Below are positions 9,763 to 18,935 of a DNA stretch of 64,000 nucleotides, piece after piece. The stretch is from Burkholderiales bacterium RIFCSPHIGHO2_12_FULL_63_20. GTDB taxonomy: Bacteria; Pseudomonadota; Gammaproteobacteria; Burkholderiales; Burkholderiaceae_C. The notes beneath the pieces were generated by a model, which saw only the letters and a program-made list of their open reading frames with translations, made no database searches and had not been told where the DNA came from. Location of the stretch: the NCBI GenBank assembly GCA_001770775.1, contig MESA01000038.1:96960-160959 (forward strand), written 5' to 3'. The translations under genes and the position numbers were made by a program. The stretch's first letter is position 1, and the number at the start of each line of letters is the position of its first letter.

Positions 9763-9780
9763 CACAATCCCGCGATTGTG
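9763..9780. repeat. Perfect hyphenated palindrome in divergent intergenic region
   Basis: CACAATC-CCGC-GATTGTG, with outer arms CACCGT (9738-9743) and ACGGTG (9782-9787). Confidence 0.75.
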
Positions 9781-9841
9781 CACGGTGAATCCGCTCTTGT
9801 GCTCACACACGCATCCCCAACAACCCTGAATCGCCCCGACC

Positions 9842-10102
9842 ATGCCCTTACAACAGATCACCTTCCCCCTGCGCGGCGAATTCATCACTCTGGACCGCCT
9901 GCTCAAGGCCTGCGGCCTGGCCGAAAGCGGCGGGCGGGCCAAGACCATGGTGGCCGAAGGCATGGTGCAGGTCGATGGCCGCGACGAGTTGCGCAAAACT
10001 GCCAAGATCCGGGGGGGGCAGGTCGTGAGCCTGCACGGCGCCCGCATCACGGTGCAGCCCGATCCTGACCTGGATCAGCCCACCTCTGGCAACGGGGATT
10101 GA
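9842..10102 (+). CDS. RNA-binding S4 domain protein (YbcJ-like)
   Basis: FITLDRLLKACGLAESGGRAKTMVAEGMVQVDGRDELRKTAKIRGGQVV. Confidence 0.93.
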   Translation: MPLQQITFPLRGEFITLDRLLKACGLAESGGRAKTMVAEGMVQVDGRDELRKTAKIRGGQVVSLHGARITVQPDPDLDQPTSGNGD

Positions 10103-10160
10103 CCCGAGTCTGATTGCCGCCACTTGCGGCACGATGCTGGATTCCCACAAGGAGAAAACC

Positions 10161-11807
10161 ATGCCGAACATCTACGCGCAAGATCTGCCCAAAACCGACG
10201 CCAATTTCGCAGCACTGACCCCCTTGCTGTATTTGGAGCGCTCAGCCCTGGTCTACCCCGATCTCGTGGCCATCATCCATGGCGCCCTGCGCCAGACCTG
10301 GTCGCAGACCTATGCGCGCTGCCGCCAGCTGGCCAGCGCCTTGCAACAGCACGGCATCGGTAAGGGCGACACGGTCGCCGTCATGCTGCCCAACACCCCC
10401 CCGATGGTCGAAGCCCACTTTGGCATCCCCATGTCGGGTGCGGTGCTCAACACGCTCAACACCCGGCTGGATGCCGAGGCCCTGGCCTTCATGCTCGACC
10501 ACGGCGAAGCCAAGGCCGTCATCGTCGACCCGGAGTTTGCGGCCGTCATGAGCCGCGCTCTGGCGATGCGCCAGTCCACCCACCCGGTGCTGGTCATCGA
10601 CACCGAAGACGCGCTGTACGCCGGCACGGTCCAGCGCATCGGCAGCCAGACCTATGACGACTTCGTGGCCAGCGGCGACGCCCAGTTCGCCTGGCAACTG
10701 CCCGACGACGAGTGGGATGCCATCAGCCTGAACTACACCTCGGGCACCACCGGCAACCCCAAGGGTGTGGTCTACCACCACCGTGGTGCGGCGCTCAACG
10801 CCATCTCCAACATCCTGGAGTGGGACATGCCCAAGCACGCCGTCTACCTGTGGACGCTGCCCATGTTCCACTGCAATGGCTGGTGCTTCCCCTGGACGGT
10901 GGCGGCCCGCGCCGGCGTCAACGTCTGCCTGCGCCGCGTCGACCCCAAGGCCATCTTCGATGCCATCCGCGCCCACAAGGTCACCCACCACTGCGGCGCG
11001 CCCATCGTGCTCTCGGCCATGATCGCCGCCCCGGCCGAACTCAAGCAGGGCATCACCCACCAGGTCAAGAGCATGGTGGCCGGTGCCGCGCCGCCCGCCG
11101 CCATGATCGAAGGCATGGAGCAACTGGGCTTTGACCTCACCCACGTCTACGGCCTGACCGAGATCTACGGCCCCGCTGCGGTGTGCGTCAAGCACGAGGC
11201 CTGGGACGCACTGGACGTGGGCGAGCGCGCCCGCCTCAACGCGCGCCAGGGCGTGAACTACCACCTGCAGCGCAACGTGAGCGTGATGGACGCACTGACC
11301 ATGCAGCCCGTGCCCTTTGACGGCGAGACCATGGGTGAGATCATGTTCCGCGGCAACATCACGATGAAGGGCTACCTCAAGAACCCCAAGGCCACGCAAG
11401 AGGCCTTTGCCGGCGGCTGGTTCCACACCGGCGATCTGGCCGTGATGTACCCCGATGGCTACGTCAAGATCAAGGACCGCAGCAAGGACATCATCATCTC
11501 GGGCGGCGAGAACATCTCGTCCATCGAGGTCGAAGATGTGCTCTACCGCCACCCCGCCGTGATGGCCGCCGCCGTGGTCGCCAAGCCTGATCCGAAGTGG
11601 GGCGAGACGCCTTGCGCCTTCATCGAACTGAAGGCCGGCGCCCAGGTCACCGCCGAAGAGATCGTGGCGCATTGCAAGGCCCACCTGGCTGGCTTCAAGG
11701 TACCCAAGGCCGTGGTGTTTGGCGAGCTGCCCAAGACTTCGACCGGCAAGATCCAGAAGTACGAGTTGCGCAAGGTGGCCGGCTCGTCCGACGCCATCGA
11801 TGTGTGA
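10161..11807 (+). CDS. AMP-binding acyl-CoA synthetase
   Basis: YTSGTTGNPKGVVYHHRGA, GWFHTGDLAVMYPDGYVKIKDRSKDIIISGGENIS, PKTSTGKIQKYELR; AAGGAGA upstream of ATG 10161. Confidence 0.95.
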   Translation: MPNIYAQDLPKTDANFAALTPLLYLERSALVYPDLVAIIHGALRQTWSQTYARCRQLASALQQHGIGKGDTVAVMLPNTPPMVEAHFGIPMSGAVLNTLNTRLDAEALAFMLDHGEAKAVIVDPEFAAVMSRALAMRQSTHPVLVIDTEDALYAGTVQRIGSQTYDDFVASGDAQFAWQLPDDEWDAISLNYTSGTTGNPKGVVYHHRGAALNAISNILEWDMPKHAVYLWTLPMFHCNGWCFPWTVAARAGVNVCLRRVDPKAIFDAIRAHKVTHHCGAPIVLSAMIAAPAELKQGITHQVKSMVAGAAPPAAMIEGMEQLGFDLTHVYGLTEIYGPAAVCVKHEAWDALDVGERARLNARQGVNYHLQRNVSVMDALTMQPVPFDGETMGEIMFRGNITMKGYLKNPKATQEAFAGGWFHTGDLAVMYPDGYVKIKDRSKDIIISGGENISSIEVEDVLYRHPAVMAAAVVAKPDPKWGETPCAFIELKAGAQVTAEEIVAHCKAHLAGFKVPKAVVFGELPKTSTGKIQKYELRKVAGSSDAIDV

Positions 11808-11817
11808 GGCCCCGCCC

Positions 11818-12576
11818 ATGAACATCCCTTCCCTCAAAGATCAGGTCAGCCCCGAGGAGTGGCAACTGCGTGTGGACCTGGCCGCCGCCTACCGGCTGGT
11901 CGACCTGTATGGCTGGAGCGATCTGGTCTTCACCCACATCTCGGCGCGCGTCCCCGGGCCCGAGCACCATTTCCTGATCAATCCCTACGGCCTGATGTTC
12001 GACGAGATCACAGCATCCAGCCTGGTCAAGGTCGATGGGCAATGCAACAAGATCGGTGACTCGCCCTCCCCCGTCAACCCGGCCGGCTTCAACATCCACA
12101 GCGCCGTGCACGAGGTGCGTGAAGACGTGGGCTGCGTGATGCACACGCACACGGTGGCGGGCGTGGCCGTCTCGGCGCAGCGCGATGGCGTCCTGCCCCT
12201 GTCACAGCAAAGCACCTTTGTGTTGGGCTCGCTGGCGTACCACGACTACGAGGGCGTGGCCTTCCGCGAAGATGAGAAGCCCCGCCTGCAGGCCGACCTG
12301 GGCGACAAGCGTTTCCTGATGCTGCGCAACCACGGGCTGCTGGTGGCCTCGCGTACCATCGCCGACGCCTTCCTGAACATGTACCTGTTCGAGAGCACCT
12401 GCCGCATCCAGTTGGCCGCGCAGTCAGGCGGCGCAGCCCTCACGGAGGTCGACCCTGGCATCATGGCGGGCGTGTCGCGCGCCAGCAAGGTGCAGACAGG
12501 CGGTCAGGGCGGCAACTTCGTGTGGCCCGCCCTGATCCGCAAACTCGATCGGGTGGACCCCAGCTACAAGACATGA
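11818..12576 (+). CDS. Class II aldolase/adducin family protein
   Basis: LYGWSDLVFTHISARVPG, HTHTVAGVAVSAQRDG, LRNHGLLV. Confidence 0.92.
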   Translation: MNIPSLKDQVSPEEWQLRVDLAAAYRLVDLYGWSDLVFTHISARVPGPEHHFLINPYGLMFDEITASSLVKVDGQCNKIGDSPSPVNPAGFNIHSAVHEVREDVGCVMHTHTVAGVAVSAQRDGVLPLSQQSTFVLGSLAYHDYEGVAFREDEKPRLQADLGDKRFLMLRNHGLLVASRTIADAFLNMYLFESTCRIQLAAQSGGAALTEVDPGIMAGVSRASKVQTGGQGGNFVWPALIRKLDRVDPSYKT

Positions 12577-13310
12577 AACAGATCTGGATCGTGAGCGGCC
12601 TCGTGGTCGCGGCCCTGGGCGCCAGCGCCCTCATCGTGGGCGGGCGGGCGCTGTTCGGCGACGAACCTGCACCCGCTACTGCCACGCAGGAGCTGCCCTG
12701 GCAGGTCACAGCCCTGCCCGGTGGCGGCAGCCAGGTGCTGGGCCTGAGCGTGAGCCCGACCCTGGGCGCTCCGTCCCCAGGCGGCAGCACGCTGGGTGAC
12801 GTTCTTCAACGCTGGGGCGACAAGGTGCAGATCGCCATCGTGGCCGCGCCCAACGAAGCCGGCAATCTGGAGGCCTATGTCGACCCGATGCAGGCCGGCT
12901 TCATCAGCGGCAAGGCCATCATCACGGCCCACCTGCCGCCTGAGGTGATCCAAGGCATGCGTGAGCGCGCAGCCAAAACCGAATACATGGGCGGCACCAC
13001 GCGCAAGGCCACGCTGTCGAGTGCGGACTTGGCCGAGGCGCTCAAAGCCCCGGTCACGGCCGTGAGCTTCATCCCGGCGGCCAATCTGGACGAAGAGATC
13101 ATCCTGACCCGCTTTGGCCAGCCGGCCGAGCGGGTGCGCAGCAATGGCCATCTGGAACACTTCCTGTACCCCGACAAGGGCCTGGACCTGGCCCTGGACA
13201 GCGAAGGCAAGGAGTTGCTGCAATACGTGGCGCCCGCCGAGTTCGAACGCCTGCGTCAGCCTTTGCTGAACGCGGCAGCCAGCGCCTCGGCGCCCGCCTC
13301 TGCCCCTTGA
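12573..13310 (+). CDS. Hypothetical membrane-anchored or exported protein
   Basis: N-terminal hydrophobic segment IWIVSGLVVAALGASALIVGG; ATGA overlap with the aldolase stop. Confidence 0.8.
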   Translation: MKQIWIVSGLVVAALGASALIVGGRALFGDEPAPATATQELPWQVTALPGGGSQVLGLSVSPTLGAPSPGGSTLGDVLQRWGDKVQIAIVAAPNEAGNLEAYVDPMQAGFISGKAIITAHLPPEVIQGMRERAAKTEYMGGTTRKATLSSADLAEALKAPVTAVSFIPAANLDEEIILTRFGQPAERVRSNGHLEHFLYPDKGLDLALDSEGKELLQYVAPAEFERLRQPLLNAAASASAPASAP

Positions 13311-13326
13311 GGGGCGCGCAGCGAGA

Positions 13327-14205
13327 TCACTTCGCCTTGTAACGGGCCTTGATCTCGTTGAGCTCGCGGTCCTTGGCTTCCCACAGCCCCTGAATCCAGG
13401 TCTGCACGGTGGCGCGGCTGGGCGCCTGGCCCCGCTCGTCCACCAGCATTTCACGCGGGATCTTCACTTCCTTGACGTTCACCACCACCTCGTCCACCCG
13501 GCCCATCAGCAGGTCGGTGAAGGTGGGAACGCCGTGCGGGTAGACGATGGTGATGTCGAGCATGCAGTCGAACATCTCGCCCATGGTTTCCAGGGCCATG
13601 CCGACGCCACCGCTCTTGGGCTTGAGCAGGTTCTGATAGGGCGAGCGTTGCTGGTCGTGCTTGGCTTGGGTGAAGCGCGTGCCTTCCATGAAGCTGATCA
13701 CCGAGGTCGGGATGACGCGGAACTTTTCACAGGCCTTGCGCGCGGTTTCCAGGTCCTTTTGCGCGCTGCCGCCGCCCTTGCGCTTCATGAACGGGAAGTC
13801 GAGCGCCCACCAGCACAGGCCAATCACCGGCACCCAGATCAGCTCTTGCTTGATGAAAAATTTCAGCAGGGGGATGCGGCGGTTGAACACGTACTGCAGC
13901 ACCAGGATGTCCACCCAGCTCTGGTGGTTGCTGCTGACCAGATACCAGCCTTGGCGACGATGCCCCTCGTGGCCCGACAGGTGCCAACGGGTGTGGCCCA
14001 CCATGTCCATCCACCACTGGTTGACCCCGACCCAGTTCTCGGCAATGGCGTTGATCGCGGCATCAGAGACACGGCGCGCCGACTTGAAAGGCAACACCAG
14101 CTTGAGCAGGGCAAACGGCATCATCAAGGTGAAGCCAATCATGGTGCTGCAAGCCAGTGCCAGCGAGGCCACCGTGGCCTTGATGATTCGAACGATCTGA
14201 GACAT
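13327..14205 (-). CDS. 1-acyl-glycerol-3-phosphate acyltransferase family protein (YihG/PlsC-like)
   Basis: SSNHQSWVDILVLQ (NHX4D motif), FMEGTRFTQAKH. Confidence 0.92.
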   Translation of the reverse strand: MSQIVRIIKATVASLALACSTMIGFTLMMPFALLKLVLPFKSARRVSDAAINAIAENWVGVNQWWMDMVGHTRWHLSGHEGHRRQGWYLVSSNHQSWVDILVLQYVFNRRIPLLKFFIKQELIWVPVIGLCWWALDFPFMKRKGGGSAQKDLETARKACEKFRVIPTSVISFMEGTRFTQAKHDQQRSPYQNLLKPKSGGVGMALETMGEMFDCMLDITIVYPHGVPTFTDLLMGRVDEVVVNVKEVKIPREMLVDERGQAPSRATVQTWIQGLWEAKDRELNEIKARYKAK

Positions 14206-14259
14206 GGGGGTTCAACAGACGCGCAGCGTCTTCCGAAAAAGCGACAAGCCTGAATTATG

Positions 14260-14293
14260 TGCACAGATGTGCATCAACTCACCGCCGAGTTGA
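14260..14293. promoter_or_regulatory. Two adjacent palindromes in the divergent plsC-like/ppk2 intergenic region
   Basis: TGCACA-GA-TGTGCA (14260-14273) followed by TCAACTC-ACCGCC-GAGTTGA (14274-14293). Confidence 0.5.
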
Positions 14294-14414
14294 AGGTTCG
14301 CAGACTGCGCGACGTGCCATGGTGCGCATTCCCCTGGCATGATCACTGGATTGACACACGCTTGTGGCAAGGTGCGCAATCGCCCTGTCCCGCTGCACTC
14401 TTCTGATCTTTCGC

Positions 14415-15332
14415 ATGAGCACCACCCCCAAACCCGTCCTCGATGCCGACATGCTGCGGCGCCTGCAAGATGACGCCATCGACAGCTACGACGAAGAACT
14501 GGAAATGGAAGTCGATGACCGCCTGCTGGAAGGCACCATCGGCATGTCCCCCGAGGCCCGTGATCTGCGTCGCCTGTACTTCCGCGAGCTGTTCCGCCTG
14601 CAAGGCGAGTTGGTCAAGCTGCAGGATTGGGTGGTGGCGACCGGCCAGCGGGTCGTCGTCATCTTCGAAGGCCGCGATGCGGCCGGCAAGGGCGGCACCA
14701 TCAAGCGCATCACCCAACGCCTGAACCCACGCGTGTGCCGCGTGGCCGCCCTGCCCGCCCCCAACAACCGCGAAAAGACCCAGTGGTATTTCCAGCGCTA
14801 TGTGGCGCATCTGCCGGCTGCTGGCGAAATCGTCTTGTTCGACCGCAGCTGGTACAACCGCGCCGGGGTCGAGGCCGTCATGGGCTTTTGCTCCGACGAC
14901 GAACTGGAAGAGTTTTTCCGCTCGGTGCCCGAGTTCGAGAAGATGCTGGTGCGCAGTGGCATCCGCATCATCAAGTACTGGTTCTCGGTGTCCGACGACG
15001 AGCAGGAAGCCCGCTTCCTGGGCCGCATCCACGACCCGCTCAAGCAGTGGAAGCTCAGTCCCATGGACCTGGAAAGCCGCCGCCGCTGGGAAGATTACAC
15101 CCGCGCCAAGGAAGTGATGCTCGAGCGCACCCACATCCCCGAGGCGCCCTGGTGGGTGGTGCAGGCGGTGGACAAGAAGCGCTCGCGCCTGAACTGCATC
15201 GACCACCTGCTCACGCAGTTCGACTACCACGAGGTCGAACATTCACCGGTGCAATTGCCCCCACGTGAACGCCGCGAAGACTACATCCGCCAACCCGTGC
15301 CGGCGAGCATGTACGTGCCCGAGCGCTACTGA
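14415..15332 (+). CDS. ppk2: Polyphosphate kinase 2 family protein (copy 1)
   Basis: VVIFEGRDAAGKGGTIKRI, QWYFQRYVAHLPAAGEIVLFDRSWYNRAGVE. Confidence 0.96.
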   Translation: MSTTPKPVLDADMLRRLQDDAIDSYDEELEMEVDDRLLEGTIGMSPEARDLRRLYFRELFRLQGELVKLQDWVVATGQRVVVIFEGRDAAGKGGTIKRITQRLNPRVCRVAALPAPNNREKTQWYFQRYVAHLPAAGEIVLFDRSWYNRAGVEAVMGFCSDDELEEFFRSVPEFEKMLVRSGIRIIKYWFSVSDDEQEARFLGRIHDPLKQWKLSPMDLESRRRWEDYTRAKEVMLERTHIPEAPWWVVQAVDKKRSRLNCIDHLLTQFDYHEVEHSPVQLPPRERREDYIRQPVPASMYVPERY

Positions 15333-15431
15333 TCTGCCTCACCGCTGACACCGCTTTGATGGCCCTGCCTCAGCGCAGGTGAGCCCGCTCGCGCTACCCT
15401 AGAGGGTTTGATCCCTGGCGGAGACCTTGTT

Positions 15432-17288
15432 GTGCTGAGCTGGTTTGAAAATCTGGTCGACCCGTACCCGACCGAGCCTCCCAAGGCGCCGCCCAAGGGC
15501 TTTGCAGCCTTCCTGTGGGCCGGCACGCAGGGCATGCGCCGTTACCTGCTAGGTATGACGCTGCTGACCGCCTGCATCGGCGCGTTCGAAGCGCTGCTGT
15601 TCAGCATGCTCGGCAGCATCGTGGACTGGCTCAGCACGGTCGCGCCCAGCCAGCTCTGGACCACCTCACGCGAGAAGTTGCTGCTGCTGGCCACCGTGCT
15701 GCTGCTCAGCCCGCTGGCCGTGTGGGTGCAGACCATGCTCAAGCACCAGGCCCTGGCGGGCAACTTCCCCATGCGGCTGCGCTGGAACTTCCACCGCCTC
15801 ATGCTGGGTCAGAGCATGAACTTCTACCAGGACGAGTTCGCCGGCCGCATTGCGGCCAAGGTCATGCAGACGGCGCTGGCGGTGCGCGACACCTGTTTCA
15901 TCGTCGGCGACATCCTGGTCTTCACGACCATCTACTTCGTCACCATGACGGCCGTGGTCGGCAGCTTCAATGCCTGGCTGCTGCTGCCCTTCCTTGGCTG
16001 GATCGTGCTGTACGGCAGCGCGGTGCGCTTTTTCGTGCCGCGCCTGAGTCGCATGGCCAAGTCGCAGGCCGACGCCCGCTCACTCATGACCGGCCGCATC
16101 ACCGATGCGTACACCAACATCGCCACGGTCAAGCTGTTTTCACACACGCACCGCGAGGCCGGCTACGCCCGCTCGGCCATGCAGGAGTTCATGAAGACCG
16201 TGCACGGCCAGATGCGCCTGGTCAGCGGCTTCGAGGTGGTCAACCACACGCTGAGCATGTTGCTGATCCTGTCGACCGCCGGTGTGGCCCTGTGGCTGTG
16301 GACGCAAGGGCAAGTCGGTATCGGAGCCGTGGCCGCTGCGACCGCCATGGCGCTGCGCCTGAACGGCATCTCGCACTGGATGATGTGGGAAGTGGCCTCG
16401 CTGTTCGAGCACATCGGCACGGTGCAAGACGGCATCAACACCCTGTCGCGCCCGCACAAGGTGGTGGACGCGCCCGATGCCGCGCCGCTGCAGGTGCCGC
16501 ACGGCGAGATCCGCTTCGACGACGTGAGCTTCAGCTACGGCGGCGAGCGCCCAGTGATCGAACACCTGAACCTGCACATCCGCCCCGGAGAAAAGATCGG
16601 CCTGGTCGGGCGCTCAGGCGCGGGCAAGTCCACCATCGTCAACCTGCTGCTGCGCTTTCACGATGTGGAGAGCGGCCAGATCCGCGTCGATGGACAGGAC
16701 ATCGCCCGCGTGACGCAGGACAGCCTGCGCGCGCAGATCGGCATGGTCACGCAGGACACCTCGCTGCTGCACCGCTCGGTGCGCGACAACATCCTCTACG
16801 GTCGCCCGGATGCCGGAGACCCCGAGATGATCGACGCCGCCCGCCGTGCCGAGGCCCACGACTTCATCCAGGCCTTGAGCGACCCCAAGGGACGCACGGG
16901 CTACGACGCGCACGTCGGGGAACGCGGCGTGAAGCTGTCAGGCGGGCAGCGCCAACGCATCGCCATTGCCCGCGTGATGCTCAAAGATGCGCCCATCCTG
17001 CTGCTCGACGAGGCCACCAGCGCGCTCGACTCCGAGGTGGAGGCTGCGATCCAGGCCAGCCTGTACCGCCTGATGGAGGGCAAGACCGTGGTGGCCATCG
17101 CCCACCGCCTGTCCACCATTGCCGCGATGGACCGTCTGATCGTGCTGGACCAGGGCCGCATCGTCGAGCAGGGCACGCATGCCGAGCTGCTGGCCCAGGG
17201 CGGGCTGTACGCGCGCCTGTGGGCGCACCAGAGCGGCGGCTTCCTGGGTGAGGAAGACACCGGTGAGGTGGTGCCCTCGGTCCCCTGA
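15432..17288 (+). CDS. ABC transporter, fused permease/ATP-binding protein
   Basis: GRSGAGKSTIVNLLLRF, LSGGQRQRIAIARVMLKDAPILLLDEATSALD; GTG start 15432 suggested. Confidence 0.92.
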   Translation: MLSWFENLVDPYPTEPPKAPPKGFAAFLWAGTQGMRRYLLGMTLLTACIGAFEALLFSMLGSIVDWLSTVAPSQLWTTSREKLLLLATVLLLSPLAVWVQTMLKHQALAGNFPMRLRWNFHRLMLGQSMNFYQDEFAGRIAAKVMQTALAVRDTCFIVGDILVFTTIYFVTMTAVVGSFNAWLLLPFLGWIVLYGSAVRFFVPRLSRMAKSQADARSLMTGRITDAYTNIATVKLFSHTHREAGYARSAMQEFMKTVHGQMRLVSGFEVVNHTLSMLLILSTAGVALWLWTQGQVGIGAVAAATAMALRLNGISHWMMWEVASLFEHIGTVQDGINTLSRPHKVVDAPDAAPLQVPHGEIRFDDVSFSYGGERPVIEHLNLHIRPGEKIGLVGRSGAGKSTIVNLLLRFHDVESGQIRVDGQDIARVTQDSLRAQIGMVTQDTSLLHRSVRDNILYGRPDAGDPEMIDAARRAEAHDFIQALSDPKGRTGYDAHVGERGVKLSGGQRQRIAIARVMLKDAPILLLDEATSALDSEVEAAIQASLYRLMEGKTVVAIAHRLSTIAAMDRLIVLDQGRIVEQGTHAELLAQGGLYARLWAHQSGGFLGEEDTGEVVPSVP

Positions 17289-17330
17289 AAGGGCAACGAG
17301 GACGACGCGCGACGGCAGCGGGTTGCCCTT
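17289..17330. terminator. Possible bidirectional terminator between convergent genes
   Basis: Perfect 9-bp inverted repeat AAGGGCAAC / GTTGCCCTT with 24-nt loop. Confidence 0.45.
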
Positions 17331-17335
17331 ACCGC

Positions 17336-18370
17336 TCAGCGCGCCGGGCGGCGCACCGGCAAGGCCACCCCTTCGGCCTTGGCCACGGTCGCCAGCGCCT
17401 CTTCCATCAGGGCCCGCGCATGGCCGGCCACCCGGTACAGGTAGGCGTGCAGGGTGACATCGGCGGGTTGGCGGCTCTCGCAGTCGGCACTGTAGGCTTC
17501 GAACTGACCCAGCATGGTCACCAACTCGGAGAGGTGCTGCGGGCACTCGCAGGCCACGCGCGGCATGGACTGGGCTAGGCTGACCAGACCTGGAGCATCA
17601 AAGCGCGGCGGGGGCGCGGGGTCCGGCAGGGTGAGCAGGGCTTCGGACACGCTCTGCCAGCCGCGCACGGTGTCCACCAGAGCCTGACTCAGCTCATCGG
17701 GGGCCAGCGGCGAGCGACGCAAGATCACGCCGCGCGCGCGCAAGGCTTCCAGCACCTGGCTGTTGGCAAAACCGTAGATGACGCACATCTGCCGCGCGTT
17801 GACCAGTTTGGTCAGGCGCACCAGCCAGTCGACCGTTTCCATGTGCAGTGCGCCCAGTTCGGCCACCACCATGTCGGCCTGCAGATGCTGCACGCGCAAC
17901 TCGGACTGGGGACTGGCATCGAGGCTGCCGACCACATCCAGCTCTGGCACGGCCTCCAGCGTGGTACGCCAGCGAGTGCCGGCATCCGGCCCCACCAGCA
18001 GCACGCGCAGACGGTTCAAGGCCTCGGGAACGCGGGCCGGGCGGGCGGCCAGCGGTGCCGTGGAACGCTGCAGCAGGCCTTCGGCCAGCTCGGCTTCGTG
18101 GAGCAGGTCCTGAAGTTGCGGCGTCTGCATGCGCGCCAGCATGCCGATGCCATGGCCCTTGTTCACCAATTGTTTGATCAGGACCAAGCGCCGCACGTCT
18201 TGACTTGAGTAAAGTCTATGACCAGAAGCAGCTTGTGCAGGGCCCACAACCTGATATCGTCTCTCCCAGACCCGGAGGGTGGCGACCGGGATGTTGACCA
18301 TGCGTGCCGCGGCGCTGCTGCGGTATCGTGGGGTGCTGGCGTCTGCCAGCGAGGCATCTTGTTCAGTCAT
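17336..18370 (-). CDS. MerR family regulator with C-terminal B12-binding-like fold region
   Basis: AARMVNIPVATLRVWERRYQVVGPAQAASGHRLYSSQDVRRL; C-terminal RVLLVGPDAGTRWRTTLEAVPELDVV. Confidence 0.88.
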   Translation of the reverse strand: MTEQDASLADASTPRYRSSAAARMVNIPVATLRVWERRYQVVGPAQAASGHRLYSSQDVRRLVLIKQLVNKGHGIGMLARMQTPQLQDLLHEAELAEGLLQRSTAPLAARPARVPEALNRLRVLLVGPDAGTRWRTTLEAVPELDVVGSLDASPQSELRVQHLQADMVVAELGALHMETVDWLVRLTKLVNARQMCVIYGFANSQVLEALRARGVILRRSPLAPDELSQALVDTVRGWQSVSEALLTLPDPAPPPRFDAPGLVSLAQSMPRVACECPQHLSELVTMLGQFEAYSADCESRQPADVTLHAYLYRVAGHARALMEEALATVAKAEGVALPVRRPAR

Positions 18371-18384
18371 GCATCACCTTCAAG

Positions 18385-18474
18385 GGTCATTGACCTCAAA
18401 TTGAAAACGGATGACGCATTCTGATACGGTCACAATCGAAATGACCGACCAGAATAAGAGTCAAACCAAGGTCA
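18385..18474. promoter_or_regulatory. Cluster of GGTCA/TGACC half-sites in the merR-type/HiPIP divergent region
   Basis: GGTCATTGACC 18385-18395; CGGTCA-N9-TGACCG 18427-18447; GGTCA 18470-18474. Confidence 0.55.
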
Positions 18475-18506
18475 AACCCGTTTCTTTCATCCCCACTGGA
18501 GAAAAC

Positions 18507-18809
18507 ATGAGCACACGTCGCCAATTCATGATGACCCTCGTTCCGGCTGCAGCGGCCCTGACCGCCGTGACCGGCGCACGCGCCCAAGCCGCCAAGATCG
18601 ATGAAAAGGACCCGGCTGCGGTCGCCCTGAACTACAAGCACGACGCCACCAAGGTGGACGCCAAGGCCAACCCGACCTACAAGGCCGGCAACAACTGCGC
18701 CAACTGCCAGTTCTACCAAGGCAAGGACGCCTGGGGCGCCTGCCCGATGGTCGGCGGCAAGCTGGTCAACGGCAAGGGCTGGTGCAAGGTCTGGGCGAAG
18801 AAGGCCTGA
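18507..18809 (+). CDS. High-potential iron-sulfur protein (HiPIP), Tat-exported
   Basis: STRRQFMMTLVPAAAALTAVTGARAQ signal; NNCANCQFYQ...WGACPMVGGKLVNGKGWCKVWAKKA. Confidence 0.95.
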   Translation: MSTRRQFMMTLVPAAAALTAVTGARAQAAKIDEKDPAAVALNYKHDATKVDAKANPTYKAGNNCANCQFYQGKDAWGACPMVGGKLVNGKGWCKVWAKKA

Positions 18810-18860
18810 TCGGTCCCACGCCTGCCTGACCGCGCTGACATCCCGGCGCGGTCAGACACA

Positions 18861-18887
18861 AAAAAGCCCGCTGCGTGCGGGCTTTTT
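18861..18887 (+). terminator. Intrinsic terminator after HiPIP gene
   Basis: AAAAAGCCCGC-TGCGT-GCGGGCTTTTT. Confidence 0.92.
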
Positions 18888-18935
18888 GCATGGGCTTGGG
18901 CGGTCAGGGCATGGGCGTGACCACCCCGGCGGACA

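Noticed and set aside
10242-11837. 531-aa minus-strand ORF opposite the acyl-CoA synthetase
   Set aside because: Shadow ORF; no recognisable motifs.
13302-13315. GCCCC-TTGA-GGGGC hairpin at the end of the hypothetical gene at 12573
   Set aside because: Only 5 bp, no T-tract; expected by chance at this GC content.
18411-18506. Upstream extension of the HiPIP ORF
   Set aside because: The Tat signal begins at ATG 18507; the extension lies in the repeat-rich divergent regulatory region.
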